Below are positions 1-11,520 of a stretch of 64,000 nt of DNA, piece by piece; the stretch's first letter is position 1; each line of letters opens with the position of its first letter. Below the pieces are notes generated by a model. The model was not told the origin of the DNA and searched no databases. It saw only the letters and a list, made by a program, of their open reading frames with translations. The stretch is taken from NCBI GenBank assembly GCA_963932185.1, contig OZ010671.1, forward strand, positions 46,258,010 to 46,322,009. The letters run 5' to 3'. This DNA is from Troglohyphantes excavatus. Lineage: Eukaryota > Arthropoda > Arachnida > Araneae > Linyphiidae. Position numbers and translations under genes: made by a program.

Positions 1-39
1 ATATCAAAGTATGTGCTAGACATGTATTTAGCAAAGAGA

Positions 40-3000
40 TTATATGGCATCAATATCCAAGTCGTCATCTTCAGCATGGGCCATGGTCTTTACAGGCTTT
101 GGCAATTCTTTCTCGACGCTAATGTGACGATCCGAATAGACAACCTATAGAAATAAATTTTAAATGTCAGGTTTATATTAAATTAGGACGAAAAGGCATT
201 TAAAAAAACTTAGGAATGTTTCTAATAGTGGCTTGAAATTGTATTTTTTTAAGTACTGCAAAAGTTCATTAGAAGGGCTGCAGGATTTGCTACAAATCTG
301 CATGCTAGGCAAACATCACAAAAGTTTGTATCTTAATATATCCCAGCAATAAAAATTAACATTGCAAATAAATAAAAATATATTTTTCAAAAAATTCCTT
401 TATAACTTTATTTAAAAAAAAACACAATAATTTAGAAGAAAATCTAAAAGCACCACTGTAAAATAAAAAAACCTAAGACAATTTAACAACTAAACTATAT
501 ATTTTTTAAAGGTTTGTTATTTCTATATTAGGCTCTTCCCTTTTGACAATTACAATAGCACATATTTTTTTGTAAAGGGGAGAAAAATTACAAGACATTT
601 TATAAGCAAATTTACATACAAAACAGCCTTACATTGTACAGACAATGTCATCTAATTTGTTTTCTTATAAATGATAGAAAATTTCTTAAAGAACGGAATT
701 TTAAATTTTTAGCCAATTTACCTCAACAGCTTCCTCTTCGTCATCATTGTCACTGGATTCCTCCTCTTCAGCTTCCTGAAGCCATTTTATGAAAGGCTTA
801 GCCTTCTCGTGTATATCTTGGGCCACTTCTTTGCTCACATACTTCTTGGACACCTGCACACAAAGTAAACAGATATAGTTATCTACACTGCTACCAATCA
901 TAAATCGAATATTATATAAACACTTTTAAATGCAATACATACAAAAAAGCTTAAAAAATTATATTTTTTACCGTAGGCACACATTTGGTCTTTTTTTACT
1001 CAACCGTGTATATGCTAAGGTTGAAAACCAATAAATCTCAGAATAGAATTATAGCACTTAAGGCATATTTACAACAATATAATTTTATATTTTGTCATGA
1101 TTAATTATATTTTGTAGATAACAAAAATTTTATGCAAGAAAATTAAAAATTTGATTGAAGATCATAACCTAAATAGTCTATAACAAAGCTCTGTTCATAT
1201 ACATTAACCTTTAGAAGGCGGGAGTTGGATTTCAACATGGGATGCCGACCGAAATATCGGCTACCCGCCCTGTAAAGGTGTACTAAACAGTATTTTTGCT
1301 TAGAAATATGTAAAAAGTTACTCGAATAAACTAAGCTTTTGAAGACAAGATGGAAATAAATGTTCTACAGAATTAACCAAATGTCCTAGTATCAATACAT
1401 TCTTATAATAGCCTTATTACAATGTTTGTCAAAAACTAAAAATTATTCACACACCTTTTGCGACCAATCTATCAAAACCTCTTCTTCCAAAATGTCTGCA
1501 TCATAAAACACTTTCAGGATGTGCGGAACTTTGTTCATCAGCGAATCTTTGTGCAGATTGATAACTTGCTCCAGGCCACCCAGAAGATACTTTTGGGATT
1601 TGTGATTCCCATGTGTAAACTGAAATAAACATACAAATTTTACTTACAGCATTACTTAATTTGACATAGAATGAAATGCATTCCTCCTAAAGCCAAGATC
1701 ATAAAAATAGTTTAATTGTGCAGAATATGAACAGAAGTATTCATTACACCAAGAAAAATGTACTACTCACTCTCAGAAACAAGAGTCTGTGAGTTTTGAC
1801 TTCTTGAAGAATGTGCTCCCCAAGCAACAACTCGCACAAGACCAGGACAGCCTTGTCTTTGATATCCAGTCGCTCAGCCTCACCAACCAATTCTTTTTGC
1901 AGGTTTTCTATGGTCCCAGTTTCATGGTGTTTCTGCACAGGAAAAAGACAAATATTAAATGCAACACAAATTAAGAACATTGTTAGAGATAAAAACGAGT
2001 TCTACTAATAGGTTTGTCACTTCACATAAAGATCAAAATTATATTTATTTCTAATTTTTTAAAAAACTCATCAATCAATGTGAAACCATTTTTAAAATTT
2101 ATATACTTTTAATGAAAAGAAAATTCTGAATACACATGTTAACACGTTCGATGCCACTGACGCTACCTCCCATGCCGGCGACGCTCTGGGACGACGATCG
2201 AGTATGATAAGTAAACTGCTTGATTTTTAGTTCGGATTTGGAGGTTGAACAATGAGGTTTTTGAGGCACGTTAGTGAAGCATTATTTTTAGTGCTTATTT
2301 CTTTTAAACTGTGACTTTATCAATATCGTTATGTAATGTGCGAATAATTTCACAGAAAAAGGATGAGAAGCGCTAGAGCGTCAGTGGAATACAGATGATA
2401 AGTTGAATGTGAGGTGCCACTGACGCTCTAGAGCGTCCGAAATTTTTTTTACACTAAACACGAAAATAAAACGTTTTTCCTTTTTTCTGGTTTTACTATT
2501 AAAATATAAAGAACGTTTTTAATCATTAAAACACTTTTTTTAAATTCGGCTTCTGAGGATGGATATATAAATTTTGGTGGCAGCGAATGTGTTAAGAGAA
2601 AGATGTCGTAGTGCATGTTGTTTTTAATGCGCAGACTTTTCTAAAATAATAATTAAAAAAAAATCCTGGCAATTCTTTGACTTTTTAAAGTTGTTTTTCT
2701 GAAATGATTCAAAGTTTTATTCATTTTTTATGTGCATGTCAACCTTGCACCAACTTAAAGTTTGGGCATATATACATAGCAACTTCATTGATAATTTCAC
2801 GACATAATTGTAAAACACAAACTGATTCAAAGAAGCTTAACTTGAAACACAAATAAGATTATAAATTTTAATTACCTTAACAAATACATAGAATAAATCA
2901 AGTCTTTCTTGTGGGGATTTCTCCAAATCATCATTGAGCATCAGGCCTTTGGCACCAGATGTGAGACTTTCCATTCGCCTGGCCACAGCTTCGGCGTCAG

Positions 3001-6000
3001 TATCATCACACCAATCATCGTCATCCTGCAGAAGAGTCAAGAATTATATTTTATTTGCACTACAAAACCAGAGTTCGAAATTAGCAGTCATTAGTCGAAT
3101 ATCGCAACTAAAAATTTCAATTTGATGACCATTTTTAACGTTTAACATTTATAAAAATTTTAGTTTGATGAACGTATTTGTCAAATAGTAATATTTTTTT
3201 TTGACCAATGTTCTATACATTTTTGTTGGTAAAACAAATTTGCCTTTTCAGATTTATCTCCAGTTTTTCTTTTCCAAGCTTTGACCATAGCCACACACAC
3301 CAATTCACCGGGCAATTAATGCAAGCAGTGGAAATTTGGATTGCTCGTCTCTCGATTATTCTTTCACCAAGACTTTCAATTTCCATCTTTCTCACCCTTC
3401 CCTATCGTTAAAATTAGCAAATCTTGCAACAGCCATTGCTCGCTTCGTTTTTATAAGAGCATGTGTCTTATTGTATCCGCATTACAATTGCTTGTTGAAC
3501 TTCAAATCATGGTACTTTGAATTTCTTTTAGATAGTTTGATAATAAAAAAATTATCTTCAATATCTCAGACTTTTAAATTACCTTGTCAGTAAGAACAGT
3601 GATATTTTTAGAGTGCACGTTTCTAAAGAAGCGTTAACGATTACAAGAATATAGTCACAAATGGAAGCTCTGCTTAAGCAATTTTAAATTATGCTTGAGC
3701 AGAACATATTGGCAACTTAAAAAAGAATTGCTATGCGCTTAGCTTTTATCTCTTAATTTCGAACCCTCTACATAACTAGTTTTGTCACCACTAATACAAG
3801 TTAAAACAGGGTGGCAACAAAATTCTGGAAAAAAAGTTCCCTGACTTCCATGATGGTGTCACAAAATTTTCCCGACTTTAACATTATATTAAGAAACGTT
3901 GAAATATATGCTTTGTATAAAAACAAAGTATCCATGCTACAATACAATAAATTTACTGCATTATAAATAAAATTTTATAAGCAATACTTATTGTCAGTTA
4001 AAATAATAATTTATGGATACACAAATTATACAATTTTGGAAGGCATTATAGTAATTAATCATGTTCTCTGTAAGCAGAGAATGCACATTTTTCCAACTAT
4101 TTCTTTTGGAGATAATTTTAAATGTTTTACATGCTTCATATTTCCTATTCCAATCTTCAATAAATCACATTCATTAGCCCCTCACATGTTGCTCACAATT
4201 TCAAGGTCCAATGCACTTTGCTTTTGCTGCTCCCTCGTTTTTACAAAAATAAAACTGAAAATATGAAAATGTGCATAACCATACTTTAAAAAAATTATTT
4301 TTCAGAACTAAAAGGAAATATTAACAACTAAATTACCCAGAACAGAGTGCATAATGGGGGATAATTGCCGTTTTAATGATCCAAATTTGAAACTTTCCCT
4401 GATTTTTTGTGAAATTTCGAAAATTTCCCCGACTTTTTCAGAATAAAAAAAATTTCTGACAATTCCCCGATTATGTTACTACCCTGTAAAATGTATATTT
4501 CTTTAGTAAGTCCCTTTTCAAAATGATATATGGCCTTGCCTTTTCAGGTGACCCATTTTCATCAGAGTCGTGATGCGGACTGTGAGAGCCACTGTCATCC
4601 CCATTCTGTTGCTTTTTGGATGTTTTGTCATCCTTGCCCTTGCGTTTACTTTTCTTGGCCGACGAACATGAAGTTTTGTTAGGATCCTATGGAGAAAACA
4701 TACAATACTATAACAGCAAACACTTCACAAGAAAATAATTGGAAAAACTGATTTTAATGCTAATTGTTATAATTTCAATTTAATAATTATCAAATATCCT
4801 ACTGGGTACGTATAAATAAAAAATCTTGGAAATTCTGTTTTACAAATCGTAAAGTTATAGATCAACAATATATAAATAAAAATATAAATGCTAGAGGAAG
4901 ATAATTGACCAAAATCAGAATTACAGGCATGTTTTTGAAATTTAAAACCCATCGGATAAACATTAATAAATTTGCATTTTCAGTCTTTCAAAATGCGAGA
5001 AATTGTCTTGCATAATGTCAAATTTGCGTGTGTAAAGTAGCTGCAATAAAAAGGTAGTTCCACATTTTTTAGAACTGGTTTCAACTACTACTAAGTAGCC
5101 AAAGCACAGCTATACAAACCTAATGAATAAATGACCTAATTGTAACCTATTTGAATTAAAAACAAACATCACAAAAGACTTACTTGACCAGGTGGATTCT
5201 TCAGAATAAATGTAGTCAACTTATGGGTTGAGTCGAGCTGACCACCATGGCCACATGCAATACACTTGGTATTTATTACACCTTTTTTTGAAAGGACAGT
5301 CTGGGGAAAGAAATAAAAGATAATTATTCACTTTATATTACACACCAGGTTTATTATAAGTTTTGTAATAAAACATTCAAATTTAACAAACACCAAGTTA
5401 TGAAATCTGGTACTATTAAAAGCATCCCGGTTAATTCCTAGTGTACGGTGCCCCCGCCAAATGTGATTTGGCGACAATCGGTGGGCGATAAATTTTATAG
5501 TTTGACAACCCTATTTCATGATGTTTCTAGCAATATCATGATGTACGGCAACCCTAATTTTTTTCTAGTCGTTTCACGTTGTTTTGCAAAGGCCATGGCG
5601 CCAATTTTCAGACCGTACACTGGGAATTTACCAGCATCCCTTTGAAATAAAAATATATTTTATATCTATTAAAATCCAATTAAAGGTACTAGAATTGGGC
5701 TTGAAAGAAATTAAAATACTTAATGAAAAAAACCCAGAAGAATGGGAAAATAGAAAGCATAATGCGTTGTGTAAAAATATGCAGCAGAAATATACTCACA
5801 AGTACAGTTTCGGGATTATCGCATGCGGCACACAACACAAACTTCTTGATAAAACCATCCAAAAGGTCCTGAAGCTTAGCAGCTTCATGAGAGCCATTGA
5901 CAATATAACGCTCATTCTTTAAATCACACTGAGTTTGTGCACCAAGTTCACATCCAAAATATTTTGTGGGATCTACAGTAGACAAAACAAACACTTTAAT

Positions 6001-7340
6001 TTCCAAGATATGATAATGCACAGGATAAATAGATTTTTTTTAATCTTCTACATTTAAATTTGAAAAAACAATACACCGGTCCATGAAAAATTTAATACTA
6101 GTCTAAGGTCTATGAAATATAGATTCATTCAGACTTAACATTACAAGTTAAAAAAAAAAAAACTTTACGAAATTCTATAACAAGATATGCTCCAACAATA
6201 TTCTGAATCCACAATAAAGAATTCTTTACACCACAGTAGACAAGTCTGAGATTTATATTACGAGCAATCGCAAGATCCCAATGGAACAAATAATAAATCA
6301 AAAAAACTTAATTTTCATGACAACTATAGATGGACAAGGTTAAAGAGTCACATTTCAATTAAATCAATATTTAAACTATAAATTTTTCAGCTTGTTTGAT
6401 AATTGCCAATCAAGTAGTGGATTTAGCCAGGGTTATAAAAGCAAAAAAATTAAACACTTACAAGTAGGAGGTCTATTTAAAGCCTTGGCTACTTCAACCA
6501 TATTTACCACTACAGTTTTGATGCCATTGCCCTTTCCTTCAACCTATAAAAGAATACAAATATATATTAAACTAACAATGCTGAAGAAGCAGATGAGAAG
6601 AACTTAAATCTTTACTTTGTGTTAGGTGCAATTCAAATTTTGTTCGATTGTAAGTAAGACTTACAAAACATACAACTAGAAGCACTAGGATATTCTGAAA
6701 TTTTGTTTTCTAATTTACTTTTAAAACTTAATCTTATTTTTATACCTAAAAAAACAATTAACCAATAAAATTAATCATCCATCATAGAAAAATTATTAAA
6801 AAAAAGTTTTTAAACATGAAAAATGGTAATGCTAGATTTGAGAAAATTTTAAACTTCTAAGCGGAGATGTTATAAAATCGAAATTATACTTGTTTTATTT
6901 GAGAATTATATTTCTAAAACCAACATTTTATTTAATTGAAATTTTAATTAAGATGACTTTCAAAAGTTACCATCGCTTTAATTTGAACCCTACAAAACAA
7001 TTCTTTAAACGTTCCAAAATATCTTTTAATAGCGAAACTGCATGATAAAATACAAATTTTATGGTTAATCTGTCATTTATGGTCGTCCTTAATGACTTTT
7101 TATGGAATTTTTTTTTAACAAAATATTTGGATTAAAGATTATCCACATGCATGAAACTGAAAAAGGTTGGCGAAAACGGCTTTTGGGCCTCGGTTGCCGG
7201 ATTTGGCGAAAAATTAGGGTGACCATAAGAAACAGATTAACCTATTTATTTTAAGTGTGACTCACCTTGGCAAGGAGCTTTGGCATTTTATAGCGGTAAA
7301 ATTGGTCAGACAGACTACGATTGACATTTATATTACTCAT
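40..7340 (-). CDS. eIF5: Eukaryotic translation initiation factor 5, complete, 10 coding exons
   Basis: Coding exons on the minus strand, in gene order: 7266-7340, 6462-6543, 5800-5972, 5184-5300, 4540-4686, 2876-3025, 1771-1932, 1455-1619, 722-853, 40-144. They join in one frame to 435 residues; human eIF5 has 431. The protein is the GTPase-activating factor for eIF2 in the 43S/48S complex. The N-terminus NRSVSDQFYRYKMP carries the catalytic arginine finger (Arg16 here). A C4 zinc ribbon uses Cys100, Cys103, Cys123 and Cys126. A lysine/serine-rich acidic linker follows, then a W2/HEAT domain ending in the acidic-aromatic box (FIKWLQEAEEEE...) and the family tail LDIDAI. All splice sites are GT-AG except the donor after 4540, which is GC. 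The start is chosen by homology, and no AG lies just upstream of the ATG. The 3' UTR leaves the window at position 1. Confidence 0.96.
1209..1277. repeat. Small foldback element (~69 bp)
   Basis: The ends CCTTTAGAAGGCGGG and CCCGCCCTGTAAAGG pair as an imperfect 15-bp inverted repeat around a short core that contains its own palindrome (CCGAAATATCGG). It lies in the eIF5 intron between exons 8 and 9. It could be a very short MITE or an inert hairpin. Confidence 0.45.
2139..2595. mobile_element. TTAA-flanked MITE (piggyBac-like)
   Basis: The element is bordered by TTAA on both sides (2139-2142 and 2592-2595). Its inverted ends are CACGTTCGATGCCAC and CACATTCGCTGCCAC (2 mismatches in 15). The TTAA target is the piggyBac-superfamily hallmark, although these termini do not start with the usual CCY. 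Inside are repeated GCCACTGACGCT motifs and a perfect 16-bp palindrome at 2422-2437. There is no coding capacity. It sits in the eIF5 intron between exons 6 and 7. Confidence 0.75.
3026..4539 (-). other. eIF5: GC-AG intron of eIF5
   Basis: Exon 5 must end after ...GSPEK for the frame to continue into DDDDW of exon 6. The genomic sequence there reads GAAAAG|GCAAGG, a GC donor, and the intron ends TCTTCTGCAG. The nearest GT (after GAAAATGG) would leave a different phase and break the downstream frame. The 680-bp TIR element lies within this intron. Confidence 0.8.
3807..4486. mobile_element. 680-bp non-autonomous TIR element
   Basis: The ends CAGGGTGGCAACAAAATT and, inverted, CAGGGTAGTAACATAATC match imperfectly. 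They are flanked by TAAAA direct repeats (3802-3806 and 4487-4491). Subterminal regions repeat the 'TTCCC(T/C)GACTT' motif in both orientations. No open frame of note. It lies inside the GC-AG intron of eIF5. Confidence 0.7.
5429..5632. mobile_element. 204-bp MITE with 8-bp target duplication
   Basis: An identical 8-bp flank AGCATCCC occurs at 5421-5428 and 5633-5640. The inverted termini are GGTTAATTCCTAGTGTACGG and GGTAAATTCCCAGTGTACGG (2 mismatches in 20). The 8-bp duplication is the hAT-type length. It lies in the eIF5 intron between exons 3 and 4. Internal CAACCCT/CATGATG motifs recur in other repeats of this window. Confidence 0.8.
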
Positions 7341-7533
7341 GGTTGCAGTTAGCAGAAGTCGAAATCAATACTATGAGGGATAAGAAGAGAGCTGCTGTGT
7401 GGAGAGAGAGAGAAACTGGCCTGCCAGGTTCCCTGCCTGCTGCTGCTGAGAGAACAGGTTGCTGGGAGATGAGGCTGAGGAGGAGAGAAGTCACGATCTG
7501 AAAGGCCGTAATTTTTGGTGGTTACAAAGCACC
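7341..7533 (-). other. eIF5: eIF5 5' UTR part of the first coding exon
   Basis: On the minus strand a strong acceptor (pyrimidine-rich CTCCCTTTCTCTTGCAG) ends just above 7533. No intron signal separates 7533 from the ATG at 7340. The segment is pyrimidine/purine-biased and GC-richer than the flanking intron, as expected of transcribed leader. This implies at least one upstream non-coding exon. Splice-site reading only; no transcript data. Confidence 0.6.
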
Positions 7534-7643
7534 CTGCAAGAGAAAGGGAGTTGTTACAATCTTCACACTGCATAAGGAAAATCCTTAATCTATAATAAAA
7601 GAGTGTCTGTGGATACAAAATATGCACTTCCTCTGTGTACAAC

Positions 7644-7957
7644 GGGCCGAAAATTTATATAGAAGTACCAGTGTTCACTTTAGGAGTTTTTTGAAGGGCG
7701 GTCCGCCCTGCCTGCCCTTTTTTCATCTCTATAGCGTCCTCATGCCCTTTTTTTAAAAATGCCGCCCTTTTTTGAAAAAAATTCCGCCCCCATTGTCCTA
7801 GGGCCGAAAATTTAGATACAAGTACCAGTGTTCACTCTAGGCGTTTTTTGAATGGCGGTCCCGCCTGCCTGCCCTTTTTTCATCTCTATAGCGTCCTCAT
7901 GCCCCGTTTTTTAAAAATGCCGCCCTTTTTTGAAAAAAATTCCGCCCCTATTGTCCT
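7644..7957. repeat. 157-bp tandem duplication
   Basis: Two adjacent copies start with GGGCCGAAAATTTA at 7644 and 7801 and run through CTTTTTTCATCTCTATAGCGTC and the CCGCCC-rich segment to ATTGTCCT. They differ by a handful of substitutions. The duplication copies the left terminus of the surrounding element. Confidence 0.85.
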
Positions 7958-8575
7958 TTTTAGTCAAGCACAAGCATCCTTTCTTTCCTAGCTGTCTTTA
8001 AAAAAAGGCATCGATTACATTTCTTTTTTGTGTAAATTGGAATTAAGTGAATTATGACAATAGAAAAACAAACTTCTTTTTAACTAAGCTCGTTGTGAAA
8101 TCGCAATGATTCTGCGGTAATTTCGAGCCAGGGCATTGCACGAATCCTATCGGTTGCAAGATTAGACATTTTATTACCAAATTTTGAATTTTAGTAGCTT
8201 TTTCGTCAGTTTATAAAGGGGCCTAATTCGGGCTACTTACCGATTTGGTTTTTGACGAAAACATTAATTTAAAAATTTCAAATTTTGGATTTCAAGTAGT
8301 ATTTCCACAAAGTGACATCAATTTTGTATTGTTCTTTCCTTCGAGATAAACCCCGAGCCGTCACCGATAGCCCAAATACAGCTCTAGCGCAATGCCAACT
8401 AATAAATCAGAATTCTTTTTGTTTGGTCACGGGTCCGATGTATTAACAAGTGGCCACGCCCACTCCAATTTTTGTTTGAAAGTGCCCTTTTTAAAACAAG
8501 AAATGCCTTTCCAAAAACGGGTCTCTTTTTCTGCTAACAGGACCCTGCTCATTTTTATTTCTAGAGTGAACACTG
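7669..8575. mobile_element. TIR element with internally duplicated left end
   Basis: The inverted ends are CAGTGTTCACTTTAG (left) and CAGTGTTCACTCTAG (right, inverted), with AAGTAC on both outer flanks (7663-7668 and 8576-8581). The left ~157 bp is tandemly duplicated (unit starts at 7644 and 7801), including the terminus and a 'GCCGCCCTTTTTTGAAAAAAATTCCGCCCC' type segment. A SINE-body fragment lies inside at 8334-8397. The same terminus family ends the element at 49,748-50,156. Confidence 0.7.
8334..8397 (+). repeat. SINE-body fragment
   Basis: The stretch from TCTTTCCTTCGAGATAAACC to CTCTAGCGCAATGCC matches the body repeated at 20,441-20,500, 20,588-20,660 and 39,119-39,175 (consensus TCTTTCCTTCGAGAT..ACCCCGAACCGTC..CAATAGCCCA). 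It has no tRNA head attached here. Confidence 0.7.
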
Positions 8576-8696
8576 AAGTACTATGCATCTTCAAAATGTG
8601 CATCCGAGATTCGGAATTGTAAAATTTCATTTAGTTTTATAGATATTGCAAAAAGAAACGTCTTAAAAAGAATATTCTAAGATCTAAAGTATGTCT

Positions 8697-8765
8697 TAGT
8701 AACTTAGTCGGTAGGGTGCAAGACTTCGGAACTATAAGTTTCAGGTTAGAGTCCCGACGAGAAAA
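8697..8765 (+). repeat. tRNA-like sequence, degenerate SINE head
   Basis: TTAGTCGGTAGGGTGC resembles a Pol III A box. AGGTTAGAGTCCC, about 40 bp downstream, resembles a B box with one key change from GGTTCGANTCC. No cloverleaf with paired acceptor ends is apparent, so this reads as a SINE head rather than a tRNA gene. Confidence 0.45.
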
Positions 8766-9118
8766 CTGGAAGCTCACAAAGTTTTAGAATTTCTAAACCA
8801 AGATATTTTTTAATTTGTCATCATAAAAATATTATTAAGATGCCAATTTACATCTTAAAAATAATTTTTTATATGTCGATTCTTTAGTGGGCAGATGTAA
8901 GTGAGGATTCATATTTTTTTAGGACATCAATTTGAAAGTCTGTAGTACTGTTATATAGAATGGAAAACAAATCCAATATGTCCATTAAATAGTTGACAAC
9001 TTAAAACCTTCATTTTCTTTAAATATTTAAGTCCTTACAATTCCAGGCTTTAATATTCCCTTCAAAATTAGCAATTGGAAAAAGTAGTTACATTAAATAG
9101 ATTTTAATAAAAGCTTAC

Positions 9119-9248
9119 CTTACTGCTTGCCAATTGATATCCCTCTGCTTCCGGCAATGCATAAACCTTTGTATGCCTAGTATCGTCAAACTAGATGAAC
9201 CGAATGACTCTTCCTGATAGTGAGCTGGATTTCCACGTCCTAAGTGTT
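9119..9248 (-). other. Candidate eIF5 non-coding exon (130 nt)
   Basis: The stretch is bounded on the minus strand by a good acceptor (TTTCATTTCTTATTTAAG before 9248) and a good donor (AAG|GTAAGC at 9119/9118). It is less AT-rich than its flanks. It lies between the eIF5 start exon and further donor sites near 11.2 and 11.4 kb. It is open in one frame (GNPAHYQEESFGS...), so a coding exon of another transcript is also possible, but I do not recognise that peptide. Confidence 0.4.
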
Positions 9249-11169
9249 CTTAAATAAGAAATGAAATCAGTAACCTGAATGAAATATTAACACCATTTTA
9301 TTGAAATTGAACATCCGCACTTTGTAATAAATACAAGTATTTGTAGGTTAAGTTTAAAAACAAAAGACTGCTACAGCAGCGAAGTCACAATAAAAATAAT
9401 GGTCTATTGCCAGTCTGATGCTCATGAAATTTTATTACATCCCAAATACTATAATAATCCTGAATATGTATAATTTATGACGAACATAAACTTTATTACA
9501 TCCAACAAAGTAGAAAATGATTCATTGACTATGAATTCGAACTAGGAAAAATGTTTGATCTCATTTGGAACAGATGTATAGGACATTTGGAGCGGGTTTT
9601 TTTTGGCGACGAAAAACTGCCGTTAAACATAGTTCTGCAAACACAAATACCAACAATGTCAGGTGGGGTTGTTATTCTATAAACTTATCACTCCTATAAA
9701 ACACGCCCAAAAAAAAACTTCTGCGCCGAATATTCTATACTACATCTGTACCTCTTTCTCAATAATAGTTCCTGGTCTGGGTTAAACTGCCTTATATGGT
9801 CGCCCTTGGCGACTTTTCTAAAAATCCTATATTCACAACGATAAAACCTTTCTTGGCGACAAAAACCGGTTTGGTTGCCAATCAAAGAATTCCTTCATTT
9901 TCTCCCTGCATCGCGTGTGGCGCCAGGTTGCCAGATTTGGAGAAAAATCAGGGCAACCGTGAAAGACAGATTAACCCTGGTCTGTACTAAAACTTTTAAA
10001 ATCTTTATTGCAAGTTTCAAAAAGATAAGGGAAAATGGCAATCTTGTAATTTATGAGGTTGGCTCTGAAATATATAAAATAAATTGAAAGTTGTTTTGCT
10101 TCATTTTACAACTCATGAAAATAATTACACGCTGTTTCTGTAGTGGTAAGCCATTATTCAAGAACCAAACTGAACTTATTCCATATGCCCGACCATTAAT
10201 AATTGTCATTGGTTCCACCATTATCAACAATCTTTAAAAAAATTGGCCATATGCGTGCAGTGCAACAATATTAAGACAGTTCAAACAAGAATTACTAAGA
10301 TATTAATTGGTCATATTAAAAGAAAAACAAGAGTTTCTATGTTATAATTAAAATAAACCTTGGGTGACCTAAACCTTAAATGCTGTGTGTTAATTTTATC
10401 ATTACATATATCCCCTCCCCCTTAGAAGCAGCACACTCCCATTTTCCAACGAACGATAGAATCGCAATAATATTCACTTCACATATTTAAAAAAAAATTA
10501 CTATAGAAGTTTATCATAAAATATTTCTAAAGTTGTAAAATGTTTTAACAAAAAATGCAAATACTGCAATATTAAGCGAAACGAACAAACGTTTTACCAC
10601 GTAAAATAGTGTTGGAAAATTAATACAAGATTAGTCTATAAACTTGCATATCTCGAAACTTCCGGGAGGATATATAAAAATGGAACGAAGGCGTCTATAA
10701 TTAACTTTTAACACGTATACAATTTTTTACTTAATTACAGCAAAATATTCGATGAATATAACTGATGCAATCATCATAAGAGGGCAATACAAACGTATAT
10801 TCTGAATGCTTGTTCGACAAGTAAAGAAACTAGAAATCATCCCTATACGAGATAAGAGCATATCCAACCATATGTTGAAGCAAAGGTCAAAATATTAAAT
10901 TAATAAAAATGCAATTCTTCTTTGACATATTATGATAAGTGAAGGAAATTACCTCAAAAAGTAATCAATGTAAAGAATCTAGTTACAAACAATATTTTTA
11001 ATAAACAGGCCAATGCCCACGTGTCATCATGCTTAAGCAGAAGTTAAATGTTATCCGATAAATTACAAGGCCAAGTCGGCCATTTTTTTATAAAAAGATA
11101 ACGGATTTGAAAATAATATATTAGAAAACATACAGGAATTGGAAGAAATTATAAAAATTCATAACTCAC
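9249..11169. other. eIF5 5' flank / leader-intron region, no gene seen
   Basis: AT-rich sequence with no convincing open frame. 9,590-9,990 carries fragments of a dispersed repeat family with TTGGCGAC, GGTTGCCA and 'ATTTGGAGAAAAATCAGGGCAACC' type segments. Related fragments occur at 7,160-7,240, 22,010-22,140 and 22,580-22,720. The rest shows nothing I can name. Confidence 0.5.
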
Positions 11170-11275
11170 CGATCAAACAAAATAAAGACGTCATATAAAA
11201 CTGTGAATCTACGCAATTTATCGATAAAATAACAGTAGCAGATATGGCGTCAACTGCTCTGTTGCAGTGAAATCC
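11170..11275 (-). other. Candidate eIF5 upstream exon with DREF-like motif
   Basis: On the minus strand there is a possible acceptor (CTTATTTTTAG before 11275) and a strong donor (GATCG|GTGAGTT at 11170). The segment contains TATCGATA (11219-11226), the core of the DREF/DRE motif known from insect housekeeping promoters, and TGACGTC. It could be a leader exon or the core promoter itself. A third strong donor (GGG|GTAAGTC) lies at 11426/11425, so the first exon may start above 11,430. Confidence 0.35.
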
Positions 11276-11425
11276 CTAAAAATAAGAAAAAGAGCCATCA
11301 TTAGAAAGAGAATTATGAAATAACAATTCGAACTTCAACATTTCGTAACTATTCAAGGAATTAAGCAGTAAAAAACTAAATAAATTGTTTAAAATTAAAT
11401 TCCGTATCAGAAAAACCTGACTTAC

Positions 11426-11520
11426 CCCTTAAATGGAGAAAATTGAACTGATCAAAAATCTACGCAATAGGTGGAGCTCGCTGTCTCGTGCGTAAAACCA
11501 AATGCCAGATATTGTATATG
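11426..11520 (-). promoter_or_regulatory. Possible eIF5 first exon / promoter zone
   Basis: A strong minus-strand donor, GGG|GTAAGTC, ends a segment at 11426. The sequence above it (11,460-11,500) is locally GC-rich with CpGs (GCTCGCTGTCTCGTGCG read on the plus strand). That fits a housekeeping first exon for eIF5, which reads away to the left. The transcription start is not determinable by eye. Confidence 0.3.

Noticed and set aside
5689..6021. 110-codon minus-strand frame taken as a stand-alone gene
   Set aside because: It is eIF5 exon 3 plus read-through into introns on both sides.
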